A stretch of DNA of 64,000 nt from Spirochaetota bacterium (GTDB taxonomy: Bacteria > Spirochaetota > Brachyspiria > Brachyspirales > JACRPF01). Where the stretch lies: the NCBI GenBank assembly GCA_038043445.1, contig JBBTBY010000028.1, positions 1-64,000 of the forward strand. Direction: 5' to 3'. Every line of letters begins with the position of its first letter. Position 1 is the first letter of the stretch. Of this stretch, positions 53,088 through 61,559 are shown piece after piece. The notes beneath the pieces were generated by a model. It saw only the letters and a list, made by a program, of their open reading frames with translations, did no database searches and had not been told where the DNA came from. The translations under genes and the position numbers were made by a program.

Positions 53088-54257
53088 ATGAAGGTCGCGA
53101 TGTTCTCGGATTGCTATATCCCTATTATCAACGGCGTCGTCACCGCCATTGCGCAGCTCAAGGACGGTCTGGAAAAGCGCGGGCATGAAGTCCATGTCGT
53201 TACGGTCCGGTATCATGGGCATAAAGGGAAGGAGCCGAACGTGCTTCGTCTCCCGACGCTGCCGTTCTCCTTAGGAAAGCAAAGCTATGGATTAGGGCTC
53301 GATCTCTTCGGCATGGCGACGAGGCGGATGCGTTCCGTCGGCGTCGAGCTCATTCATTCGCACACGGAATTCCTGCTCGATGAGTCCGCGCGAAGCGCAG
53401 CACGGAAACTCGGCATACCGATAATCCATACGTTCCATACGATGTGGCATGACTATGTCCATTACATACCCGGCGGATTTTTGAACTACGAGCGCATCAA
53501 ACGGATGTATAAAGTACGGCTCGCCCCCTGCGCGGCGATAATCGCGCCTTCGATAAAGGCGAAAAAGTACGTGCTCGATATCGTGCCGGACATGCCCATC
53601 GAGGTGATACCCAACGGCATCGATACGTCGAAGTTCCGTTCATCCGTGGTGACGCCCGAATTCATACGCGATGCCCGCGCGCGGTACGGGCTTAAGGACG
53701 GGGAAAAGCTCATGCTCTTCGTCGGGCGCATCGGTCCGGAAAAACGCGTCGTGGCGCTCCTCGATGCGATGCTGCCGGTGCTTAAGAAGCATGCGAACGT
53801 GAAGATGGCGTTCGTGGGCGACGGGGGCGATCTGCATACGCTCAAGCACCGTGTCGATCATGAAAAGCTCCACGGCCGTGTCATGTTCCCCGGCTTTGTG
53901 ACCTGGAAGGAGATATTCGCCATCTATTCCATCGCTTCGCTCTACGTGACCGCTTCGCTTTCCGAAGTGCATCCGATGACCGTTATCGAAAGCCTCATCT
54001 GCGGGCTGCCGCTCGTCGCCCGTCGGGACGACAGCTATCTCGATCAGATAATCGAGGGAGAGAACGGTCATCTTGTTCCGAGCGAAGAGGAGATGACGCG
54101 CGTGGTCATGGACCTTATCGTTGATGACGAACGTCTTCTGGCATACTCGAAGAAAAGCGCGGCCTTTGCTTCGAAATTCTCGGCGGAGGGGCACACCGTC
54201 GCTGTTGAGTCGTTCTATCGCCGTGTCATCGATGCATATCCCGGACGGATATCGTAA
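53088..54257 (+). CDS. family 4 glycosyltransferase
   Basis: 389 residues, GT-B fold. The N-terminal 'DCYIPIINGVVTAIAQLKDG' and 'IIHTFHTMWHDYVHYIPGG' are typical of glycolipid-forming GT4 enzymes (diacylglycerol or phosphatidylinositol glycosyltransferases). The donor-binding region includes 'LMLFVGRIGPEKRVVALLDA' and the EX7E motif 'SEVHPMTVIESLICGLPLVA'. AAGGAG precedes the ATG. It probably makes membrane glycolipid at the cytoplasmic face. The acceptor is inferred, not shown. Confidence 0.9.
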   Translation: MKVAMFSDCYIPIINGVVTAIAQLKDGLEKRGHEVHVVTVRYHGHKGKEPNVLRLPTLPFSLGKQSYGLGLDLFGMATRRMRSVGVELIHSHTEFLLDESARSAARKLGIPIIHTFHTMWHDYVHYIPGGFLNYERIKRMYKVRLAPCAAIIAPSIKAKKYVLDIVPDMPIEVIPNGIDTSKFRSSVVTPEFIRDARARYGLKDGEKLMLFVGRIGPEKRVVALLDAMLPVLKKHANVKMAFVGDGGDLHTLKHRVDHEKLHGRVMFPGFVTWKEIFAIYSIASLYVTASLSEVHPMTVIESLICGLPLVARRDDSYLDQIIEGENGHLVPSEEEMTRVVMDLIVDDERLLAYSKKSAAFASKFSAEGHTVAVESFYRRVIDAYPGRIS

Positions 54258-54277
54258 CGCGCCGGCAGCGGGGGATC

Positions 54278-56272
54278 ATGAAACGCAAGAACGGGAAACC
54301 GATGAACGGCGATACGTCACGCCATTATGACATCAACTGGCGCGATCTTGTTTCCGCGCCCGCCGTTGAACTGAAATTCGGCACCGAGCGCAAACGGTTC
54401 CCCCTCTCGGCGAACGCATCGCCCGCGCGCAGGGACCTGTCGTTCAGCAATGAGCATATCTCGCTTACCGGCGTCTGGAAGAACCTCGATGCTTCCGGGT
54501 CCGCGCTCTCGCTTTCTCTCACCAATGTCTCCCGCCAGTCCCTGCGGATAACACGGCTCATCTTTCCCGCGGAGAACGGCATCGATAATTTCCTTAAGAA
54601 TTTCCTGCCGAAGAACATATCGTTCCTTCGTAACGGTTATCAGTCATGGTCCACGGCGAGGAGCTATCGCATCAAGGACAGGCCGCTTCGTCCCTGGCTC
54701 CATATCGTGTCGAGCATATCGGGCAACCTGTCCAATCTTCCGTCCCATACGCCGGGCATATTCTCAAGCGAGATGTACTCGATAATCGCAGATTCATCGA
54801 ACGATGCGGCGTTCCTGGTGGGGCAGGCGGGGCGCTTCGATCAGCTCTTCTATATCAAGCTCCATCTGTACCCGCGAACGAAGAAAAGCCACTTCGAGGT
54901 CATATTCGACTTCGGGAGGAAGATGCTGCAGCCCGGGCAGACCGTTGCGCTCGATGAGATAATACTCGCGAAAGGGGAGAAGATATCCCTTCAGCAGCGG
55001 TATTTCGATTATATCAAAAGATCCATGGGATATAAGCCGCCGAAAAAAAGCTACACCGGATGGAGCAGCTGGTACTATTATTTCAATAATATCACGCCCG
55101 AGGTCATCTATAAGAACCTTTCCATCATCAAGAAGTTCAATATCCCTCTCGACATCATTCAGATAGACGACGGGTATATGAAGATTGTCGGAGACTGGTT
55201 CGCATTGAAGCCCGCGTTCACGGGGAAAATGGGCGAGCTTGCGGGGGCGATACGCTCGGCGGGATTCACGCCGGGTATATGGACGGCGCCGTTCGTTGCG
55301 GATAAGACATCCGACCTCGCGCGTTTCTATCCCGAATTCCTGCTCCGCACCGAATTCGGCAAACCCATAGTCGCCGGATATAATCCGACATGGCCGGGGA
55401 AATTCTATTACAGCCTCGATGTAACGCACCCCCTTGTCGAGGATTACATCACGCAGGTCATTCGCACCTATACGAAGGAGTGGGGGTTCTCGTACCTCAA
55501 ACTCGATTTCATGTTCGCCGCATGCGTCCGCGGCGGGAATCACATGAACCTGAAGCTCTCGCGGCCGGAGGCGCTCAAGCACGGCATGGAGCTCATCAAA
55601 AAAGCCGCCGGCAATTCGGTCACCCTTTCCGGCTGCGGCATGCCGCTGTCGCCGGGCATAGGCCTTGTCGACTCGATGCGCGTGGGCCCCGATACCGCGC
55701 CGTATTGGATGGAGATAGCCGGTTCCATTCTGCAGACGGCCGCCATGTACGGGGTGCGCAATTCCATACGCAATACCTTCGTGCGCTGCTTCATGAACAA
55801 GCGGCTCTGGGTGAACGACCCCGACTGTCTCATGCTCCGCGAACATCGTACCAAGCTCACCCGGCATGAACGGACGAGCCATGTGAACGCGGTGCTCATT
55901 TCCGGCGGCTCGCTTTTCTTCAGCGATAATTTTGAGGAGCTGCCGCCGCGCATCATCGACAGGATACCCACGATACTTGCTGTCGCCGCGAAATGCTACC
56001 GCGGGGAGACGATACCGCTCGATTACATGGAAAAAGAGATACCGGAGATGATATATAACACGTCCGGCTATATCGGTCTCTTCAATTTCTCATCGGGCGA
56101 GCGTACGTTCACCATTTCCGCACGCGGCACCGCGGTGCTTCCTCCGATAAAGGCATTGAAGAACGTATGGACCGGCGATATGGAATTCCCATTGTCCAAC
56201 GGCACGATAGTCCCGCCGCGCGTGAAGCATCATGCATCGCAGTTGTACGAGATAATACCGATTTCCCGATAG
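54278..56272 (+). CDS. alpha-galactosidase (GH36-type, clan GH-D)
   Basis: 664 residues, no signal peptide, so intracellular. The N-terminal beta-sandwich (to about 250) is followed by the barrel: 'TGWSSWYYYFNNI', 'IIQIDDGYMKIVGDWF' and 'SYLKLDFMFAACV' with nucleophile Asp410, and 'DSMRVGPDTAPYW' with acid/base Asp472. The C-terminus is a small beta-domain. It hydrolyses alpha-galactosides such as raffinose-family sugars or galactomannan side chains. The start is 20 nt after the GT4 stop, and the upstream GGGGG/GCAGCGGGGGATC is a weak ribosome binding site. Confidence 0.92.
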   Translation: MKRKNGKPMNGDTSRHYDINWRDLVSAPAVELKFGTERKRFPLSANASPARRDLSFSNEHISLTGVWKNLDASGSALSLSLTNVSRQSLRITRLIFPAENGIDNFLKNFLPKNISFLRNGYQSWSTARSYRIKDRPLRPWLHIVSSISGNLSNLPSHTPGIFSSEMYSIIADSSNDAAFLVGQAGRFDQLFYIKLHLYPRTKKSHFEVIFDFGRKMLQPGQTVALDEIILAKGEKISLQQRYFDYIKRSMGYKPPKKSYTGWSSWYYYFNNITPEVIYKNLSIIKKFNIPLDIIQIDDGYMKIVGDWFALKPAFTGKMGELAGAIRSAGFTPGIWTAPFVADKTSDLARFYPEFLLRTEFGKPIVAGYNPTWPGKFYYSLDVTHPLVEDYITQVIRTYTKEWGFSYLKLDFMFAACVRGGNHMNLKLSRPEALKHGMELIKKAAGNSVTLSGCGMPLSPGIGLVDSMRVGPDTAPYWMEIAGSILQTAAMYGVRNSIRNTFVRCFMNKRLWVNDPDCLMLREHRTKLTRHERTSHVNAVLISGGSLFFSDNFEELPPRIIDRIPTILAVAAKCYRGETIPLDYMEKEIPEMIYNTSGYIGLFNFSSGERTFTISARGTAVLPPIKALKNVWTGDMEFPLSNGTIVPPRVKHHASQLYEIIPISR

Positions 56273-56290
56273 GGCTCTGACTGCGTGATG

Positions 56291-57559
56291 TTACATCTGT
56301 CCATGCATGAGCGTCATCTGAATCAGGAAAACGGCTATCCCCGCGATATAGCCGATGAACGCGAGTGCGCCTATTCTTTTCAGATACCAGAAAAAATCGA
56401 TCTTCTCGATGCTCATCGCCGCCACACCTGCCGCCGATCCGATGATAAGGATACTGCCCCCGGTGCCCGCGCAGTAGGTGAGGAATTGCCAGAAAAAGCT
56501 GTCCGTGCCGTGCAGTGAAAGCGGGTACATCCCCATGACCGCCGCCACGAGCGGTACATTATCGACGACGGCTGAAAGCAGCCCGATGACGGAGATGATG
56601 ATAACATCATTGCCTATCGCTGCCGACAGGAATTTCGACAGTTCTGCAAGGGAGCCGTTCGCTTCGAGCGCCGCTACGCAGAGCAGTATACCGAGAAAGA
56701 AAAGGACGCTCGCGCTGTCTATCCGCTGAAGCGCATTGGCTACCGAGAATTTCTTTCGCGATTCGTTATCTTTCCCCCGATGCATTATTTCGGTCGCTAT
56801 CCACAGGACGGAGAGCCCGAAGAGGATGCCGATGAACGGCGGAAGATGGGTGACCGTTTTGAACACCGGTGTGAAAAGCAGTACCCCGAGGCCGAGGAAG
56901 AACACGACGTTCTTCTCGCGCGAGACCACGCCCGCATCGTTCGCTGCGATACGCCCGCGGACAAAGAACGATGCTGCTATGAGTGGAACGAGAAGACACG
57001 CGATCGAGGGGAGGATATTATGCTGTATCGTCGGCAGCGTTGTTATATTCCCGCCTATCCAGAGCATGGTCGTCGTAACGTCGCCGATGGGGGACCATGC
57101 CCCGCCGGCATTCGCCGCAATGACTATCATGCCGGCGAAGGTAAGCCGGTCATTCCTGTCGGACAATATCTTCTGCACGAGGGAGACCATGACGATGGCG
57201 GTAGTGAGATTGTCGAGCACCGCTGAGAGAAAGAACGTGATGCTCGCGATTATCCAAAGGAGCGTTCGTTTGTTGCGTGTACGGATACGGCTTGTGATGA
57301 CCTCGAACCCGCCATGTGCATCGATGAGTTCGACGATGGTCATAGCCCCGAGCAGGAAGAACAGTATCTCTGCTATTCCCTCGAAATGCTCCTTGAGCGA
57401 GAGAATGACCTCATGTTTATCCGGCTGCCAGAGGACGTATACTGTCCATGCCAGTATTCCCGCTGCAAGCGCGCTCGCAGCCTTGTTCACCTTCAGCGTA
57501 TGCTCGAGAGCGATGAGCGTATACCCGGCGATGAATATGGCGATCATTACGAATATCAT
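56291..57559 (-). CDS. NhaD/ArsB-type sodium:proton antiporter-like protein
   Basis: 422 residues with 11-12 hydrophobic segments. The family signature lies at 'ILFFLLGAMTIVELIDAHGG', 'FFLSAVLDNLTTAIVMVSLV', 'IVIAANAGGAWSPIGDVTTT' and, in the second half, 'GLLSAVVDNVPLVAAVMGMY', an inverted repeat with the conserved Asp-Asn pairs of ion-transporter (IT) superfamily proteins. NhaD exchanges Na+ for H+. ATG 57559 has GAGG 6 nt upstream. Single gene, convergent with the alpha-galactosidase. Confidence 0.88.
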   Translation of the reverse strand: MIFVMIAIFIAGYTLIALEHTLKVNKAASALAAGILAWTVYVLWQPDKHEVILSLKEHFEGIAEILFFLLGAMTIVELIDAHGGFEVITSRIRTRNKRTLLWIIASITFFLSAVLDNLTTAIVMVSLVQKILSDRNDRLTFAGMIVIAANAGGAWSPIGDVTTTMLWIGGNITTLPTIQHNILPSIACLLVPLIAASFFVRGRIAANDAGVVSREKNVVFFLGLGVLLFTPVFKTVTHLPPFIGILFGLSVLWIATEIMHRGKDNESRKKFSVANALQRIDSASVLFFLGILLCVAALEANGSLAELSKFLSAAIGNDVIIISVIGLLSAVVDNVPLVAAVMGMYPLSLHGTDSFFWQFLTYCAGTGGSILIIGSAAGVAAMSIEKIDFFWYLKRIGALAFIGYIAGIAVFLIQMTLMHGQM

Positions 57560-57587
57560 TGACGCCTCATGATAATAAAGTAGTCTA

Positions 57588-57616
57588 CGTATACGGCATA
57601 ACATGTGATATGTCAA
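57588..57616 (-). promoter_or_regulatory. sigma70-type promoter of the antiporter gene
   Basis: Minus strand: TTGACA (57616-57611), 17-nt spacer, TATACG (57593-57588). Leader of about 22 nt with GAGG. Confidence 0.55.
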
Positions 57617-57689
57617 TATTATTTTTGTCCGTGTGAAGGGATAGGAGATTTACCCGGATTCCCGGATTCACAAGATTTTATTGGCTATG

Positions 57690-57742
57690 CCAACGCACCC
57701 CTAACCCCCAGCCCCTTTCCCCTCTGAGAAGGGAAAGGGGAG
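57690..57742. repeat. C-rich/G-rich palindromic repeat
   Basis: A run of cccctaacccccagcccctt is followed by a hairpin (CCCCTTTCCCCTC ... GAGAAGGGAAAGGGG). Such 'aacccccagcccc' elements occur as dispersed, low-complexity intergenic repeats. Here it stands at the left edge of the AT-rich toxin-antitoxin-like segment. Confidence 0.5.
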
Positions 57743-57799
57743 CGTTTATTGTTTTACAGAAAATATCATTTACATGTGCAAAGCACGTAAAGCTGAATA

Positions 57800-57827
57800 T
57801 TGACAAAATGTCAAAAGAGGTTACTAT
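57800..57827 (+). promoter_or_regulatory. sigma70-type promoter, predicted leaderless
   Basis: TTGACA (57800-57805), 16-nt spacer, TACTAT (57822-57827), then exactly 6 nt to ATG 57834. The GAGG within the spacer is upstream of the predicted +1 and so is not a ribosome binding site. Confidence 0.65.
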
Positions 57828-57833
57828 TTCATC

Positions 57834-58418
57834 ATGACTACAGAACGTTTAATAAAGTCGAATGTAATTTCAAAAGAACAAGAAATCCAAGAGTTATCAG
57901 AAATCGTTGAGGCTCTTCAGGAAAACAACAAGGAACTCAGTGAATTAATCGGGCACCTTTCAGCCGAGAACGAGGACTTGCAGATTCAGTACAAACAATT
58001 AAAAGACATTATACCATACATTCAATGTAAATATCCCCCATACACGTTCGCGGAAATAATGCATTTGTCTTCACACCAAGTGGTGAAAATTGCAGAGAAA
58101 ATCGACTTGTTTTCCGATGAAAAATCTGCGCTTAGAATTTCCCGTGTAAAAAAGGGTGCGCCGCGAAAATATGAAACATTAGTTTTACTTTCAGCGTTCG
58201 CTTTTATTAAAATATTCGAGTCAATAACTAATGCAATAAAATATCCATCTGATTATTCAGGCGTGTATAAAATAATTAAATCGAAGTTGAAATTACTGGC
58301 GCCCCTTGTGATTAATTATGAAGCTATTGATTCTATTGCGATATCGAATTCCTCCGACAAGTCATTAAAAAAAATATGGGATAATAACATAGAGGACGAG
58401 GCGTGGAGGGATTTATAG
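57834..58418 (+). CDS. coiled-coil protein paired with a PemK-like toxin (putative antitoxin)
   Basis: 194 residues. Residues 10-60 are a strong coiled-coil ('KEQEIQELSEIVEALQENNK'). The middle holds 'TFAEIMHLSSHQVVKIAEKI', which may be a helix-turn-helix. The rest is helical with many Lys, Ile and Ser. The base composition is clearly AT-richer than the chromosome around it. It overlaps the downstream toxin-like gene by one nucleotide. Antitoxin role is inferred from the partner; at 194 residues it is about twice the size of usual MazE/PemI antitoxins. Family not recognised. Confidence 0.6.
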   Translation: MTTERLIKSNVISKEQEIQELSEIVEALQENNKELSELIGHLSAENEDLQIQYKQLKDIIPYIQCKYPPYTFAEIMHLSSHQVVKIAEKIDLFSDEKSALRISRVKKGAPRKYETLVLLSAFAFIKIFESITNAIKYPSDYSGVYKIIKSKLKLLAPLVINYEAIDSIAISNSSDKSLKKIWDNNIEDEAWRDL

Positions 58419-58738
58419 TGAAAGGTGAAGTTGTTGTTGTGAACTATCCGTTTACGGATCATGCAAATGCAAAAAAGCGCCCCGCGTTCTCGATAAGAAA
58501 GCACGGAGAGGATTATACTTTATTGCCGATCACGAAGCAGGCGCATCATGATATGCGTTACACCCATAAAATCACGAATGCGTCATTCAGCAACGGCTAT
58601 CTTGCATTTGATTCGTATGTCCGTTGCGACACGATATTTACTCTCCATGAAAGCCTTGTCGATCGCGCAATCGGTCAAATAAAACAGATCGATGTGGATG
58701 CTGTCATAGAAAAAGTTGTCGATTTCATAAAGAACTAA
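58418..58738 (+). CDS. PemK/MazF-like growth inhibitor (toxin)
   Basis: 106 residues. The N-terminus 'VKGEVVVVNYPFTDHANAKK' plus 'RPAFSI' is the PemK/MazF pattern ([G/D].v..v.fPftd....KkRPa), and 'LLPITKQAHHD' fits the next strand. MazF-type proteins are SH3-like barrel mRNA interferases. GTG 58418 overlaps the preceding stop codon (TAGTG) and has GGAGGG 7 nt upstream, so it is translationally coupled. Catalytic competence cannot be confirmed by eye. Confidence 0.75.
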   Translation: MKGEVVVVNYPFTDHANAKKRPAFSIRKHGEDYTLLPITKQAHHDMRYTHKITNASFSNGYLAFDSYVRCDTIFTLHESLVDRAIGQIKQIDVDAVIEKVVDFIKN

Positions 58739-60005
58739 CCGGATTTCATCGCTCGTGTAATCCTGTGATCCGGTCGATGCAAATCGCCCTCCCGTAGCGG
58801 CTTTGCCGCCTGGCTGCGCCAAAGGCGCACGCGTGGCTCGCATCGACTAAGCACATCCTGTGCAATCGATATGACGTGTTGCTCAATGTTGTTTTAAGCA
58901 CACTCAATATTGCTTAAGATTAGCGAATATTGCAAGCATATTTCATCACGAACATGGGTGAATGTTGGTTTACGTTGTCAATGCTTGCTCTATCTACTAC
59001 ATCATGGGCAATATACGGACAACATTTTTATTGAGAATCAGGATAGGAAGCACTGCCCGCATCGACCCCCTACAGGTTCGGTTTCCTCCTGCGCTTCGAC
59101 TCCACTATCGTTCCGCTCAGCTACCACCTTCCCTTATTTACCCCAGAAGAGTATTATGACGCCATTCTTTCAGAATGCCTTTCTTGCGCATCATGAGGAA
59201 ACCTATTCCAGAGGGGGTGTCGACGGCGACGACCTTCCGCGCAGTCAGGTCGCCCTCGGCTCATCGTCCGCCTCGGGTAACGCGACATCCGTGTCGCTAT
59301 CGCCGCACAGTACTCCGCACTACCGCTTGCACTTAACAGCGCGCGCTCTGTGTTGCATACTATGAGTGGTGCAGGTAGTGCAATATCACAAACGACCGAA
59401 AGGTCGAGGCGCTTACGCTTAAGACTACGCTGCGCTACCCACCCTGCCGCGTGTAGCACGCTCCCTTAGATTCATTATTTATATCATCTATGCCAAGCAA
59501 GCAGATGCCATACAGCGGATACTGAAGTCGCTGGGACTGTGGACGGTGGATACGCCGCGCGCACCGCCGAGGAGACTGTTGCCTGAGCCGGAGCTGACAT
59601 ACGTGCCCATCGTGGATGACTGGTGGGTGGGTGTAGACTTGTTTGAACCCTCGCAGGCAGAGGGCACGATGTACGGATTTGACGATGCCGTGCAAAACGG
59701 CGACAGCAATGCTGATCAGGTATGCGAGACCGATACCGACGCTGATCAAACGGAGCGCTGGTATGAGGCAGCAGTCGATGACTGGGGCTCCAGAGTGAGT
59801 TCGCGCATGCGTAAGGAGAGATGCGTCCTTATAGGTTGTAAATGTTCAGAGGCGACTGCGATTCAAGCTAAATTCAGCAGGTGGAAGAATGAGCGTGGGC
59901 GTAAGGTAGATGGACGGACGGGAGAGGCGGTAAAAATGGACGCGGATTCGACCGCGACTTGACGGGGTGCATTGATAGCGGTAATATGAGGTTATGAACG
60001 GCTGG
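58739..60005. other. 1.3-kb region without intact genes
   Basis: It begins with a hairpin-rich element (58772-58865: GCGGC-TTT-GCCGC, TGCGCC-AAA-GGCGCA, GCACA-TCC-TGTGC). From 58,870 to 59,470 nothing coding is convincing; the frames that stay open have no protein-like composition. From about 59,470 a frame resembles the end of a transposase (see that entry). The texture is that of decayed mobile DNA. Confidence 0.6.
59468..59962 (+). pseudogene. possible C-terminal remnant of a transposase
   Basis: The frame is open from about 59,468 and reads 'YAKQADAIQRILKSLGLWTV' followed by a Pro/Arg stretch and a long acidic tail to TGA 59960-59962. 'AIQRILKSLGL..' followed by a proline-rich segment recalls the end of IS91-type (Y2) transposases. 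There is no start codon with a ribosome binding site and no N-terminal catalytic part. Assignment is tentative; it could instead be unrelated decayed DNA. Confidence 0.35.
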
Positions 60006-60436
60006 CTAAAACGAAGGTCTTATCACTTTAAGTATAATACTGGCCGCGCCGACAGCAAATTCGCTCCAGAACACTATCGTATTCACGAATTTTTCCTTTA
60101 TCCCGGACAGGACCTTCCTGCGCTCACGATCCTCCTGCAGTTTTTTCTGCCGACCCTCATCAAGTAATTTCTGTGCAAGGACGATCGATGACTGCGCCTT
60201 TTCAATAAACGCGGAATCCTGTTTTATCTGCAGCCAGTGGTCGATAGCTTCCTGGAATTTTTTGTTTTTCACAAGGGTGACACCGTCATTATACAGCGCC
60301 TGTCATGGCATACATTATATTTCCGCCCCTGCACAACATCTTTCAGCACGTGTACCTGCTCTTCTTTTGTGGCATATACTTCCGTCCCAATCGATGCCTC
60401 CAACGCAGTTTGCGATCTCTCGCACGCCGTTTTCAC
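60006..60436 (-). pseudogene. frameshifted remnant of a TPR-like protein gene
   Basis: Reading on the minus strand, a frame from GTG 60436 gives 'QTALEASIGTEVYATKEEQV' and 'HVLKDVVQGRKYNV', and then runs on out of phase. A second frame resumes at about 60,308 directly after an in-frame TGA with 'QALYNDGVTLVKNKKFQEAI', a clear TPR helix pair, and continues to the stop at 60006 with 'AQKLLDEGRQKKLQEDRERR' and a hydrophobic end. The two parts fit one protein broken by a frameshift near 60,310. The 3' half alone would encode 88 residues from GTG 60272. Confidence 0.55.
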
Positions 60437-60470
60437 TATTTATTGAGGCTCGATAATTCTTACAGGCACG

Positions 60471-61472
60471 CTATTGATTCTGCAAGACATCAAGCATTGC
60501 CAGCATGTTATCTACCGGCACATCGCCAGGGACATAATGGGCCGGAGAGCAAATATATCCCCCCGAACGGCCTATTTCTTTGATTAACTTCCTCGTTCCC
60601 GCTTTCACTTCCTCTGGTGTGCCGAATGGCAGAATATTTTGAATGCTCATTCCTCCGAAAAAAGACAGCGTATCGCCGTACTGCTTCTTAATTTTGTTGA
60701 CATCAAATACTTCAGGCTGGAATGGATTGAGACAGTCAAGCCCTACTTCTATCAAATCAGGAATTATTTCTCCCACATCTCCACAGGTGTGGATAAATAC
60801 TTTTTTATCTGATTCCTTTACTTTCCTGTATAATTTTGCGATTCTTGGTTTGATGAACTTCCGCCAAAGATTTGGGCCCATGATTAGTCCCTGTTGCTGC
60901 CCCCAGTCATCCCCGAACATTACTCCGTCGATTGTGTGATTCGCGGCAAGCTCAATAAGGGCAAAAAGTGTATCGGTGATCCTGTCAAGTAATTCCTCGA
61001 CGAATGCCGGATTTGTTATCATGTCGCACAGCAGGTTTTCCATTCCTCGCAACATCCAGGCACGCTCAAAAATGCTAAATCCTCCGCGTGCCAGAATGAA
61101 ACAATCTTTGTGGTTGCGGATGGCCGTGTCGTAATGATCAAATCTGCCGCTTTTTTTTGGATCAGGGAAAACATATTTGTCTAAATCTGCGGTGTCATTC
61201 ATAACGATATTTTTCACCGTGCCGATATCCCTATCAATAGTGCGATCCCATATCGTCCCGTATTCATCCCGGAAGATGCCCGGCGTCACTTCAGTCATGT
61301 CATACGCCGGGCGTATGTAATGCAAGTGGTTTCCGATGCTGTCGCTGAAATTTTCATCTTTGAAATGATGCGCCATTTTCTCCCGCATCGGGATGGTAAA
61401 ATCGATATGGAAGGGTGTACGGTCGGGTTGTTCATGTCGTAATGCAATTGTTGTCCTTTCTTTATATGTCAT
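60471..61472 (-). CDS. uroporphyrinogen decarboxylase (URO-D)-like protein
   Basis: 333 residues of the URO-D/methylcobamide methyltransferase superfamily. 'DGVMFGDDWGQQQGLIMGP' and 'KVFIHTCGDVGEIIPDLIEV' are family landmarks; 'HTCGD' is the zinc-site-like motif of corrinoid methyltransferases. The classical haem-pathway motif at the N-terminus is absent, so a role in corrinoid-dependent or sugar catabolism, as in many such paralogues of saccharolytic anaerobes, is more likely than haem synthesis. AGAGGG precedes the ATG. It follows the exported glycosidase gene on the same strand after 87 nt. Confidence 0.8.
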   Translation of the reverse strand: MTYKERTTIALRHEQPDRTPFHIDFTIPMREKMAHHFKDENFSDSIGNHLHYIRPAYDMTEVTPGIFRDEYGTIWDRTIDRDIGTVKNIVMNDTADLDKYVFPDPKKSGRFDHYDTAIRNHKDCFILARGGFSIFERAWMLRGMENLLCDMITNPAFVEELLDRITDTLFALIELAANHTIDGVMFGDDWGQQQGLIMGPNLWRKFIKPRIAKLYRKVKESDKKVFIHTCGDVGEIIPDLIEVGLDCLNPFQPEVFDVNKIKKQYGDTLSFFGGMSIQNILPFGTPEEVKAGTRKLIKEIGRSGGYICSPAHYVPGDVPVDNMLAMLDVLQNQ

Positions 61473-61559
61473 AGTGCCCTCTGAGATTTGATTAACCTGG
61501 CGATCGATATAAATCCATAATACGCAATATAAATTTTACACTCCATACACATGGAGACA

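Noticed and set aside
58910-59365. Plus-strand open frame of 151 codons after the PemK gene
   Set aside because: No ribosome binding site, no recognisable motif, Ser/His/Arg-rich composition; lies in decayed DNA.
60471-61472. Annotation as hemE
   Set aside because: The N-terminal uroporphyrinogen-binding motif is absent and the HTCGD motif fits corrinoid methyltransferase-like members.
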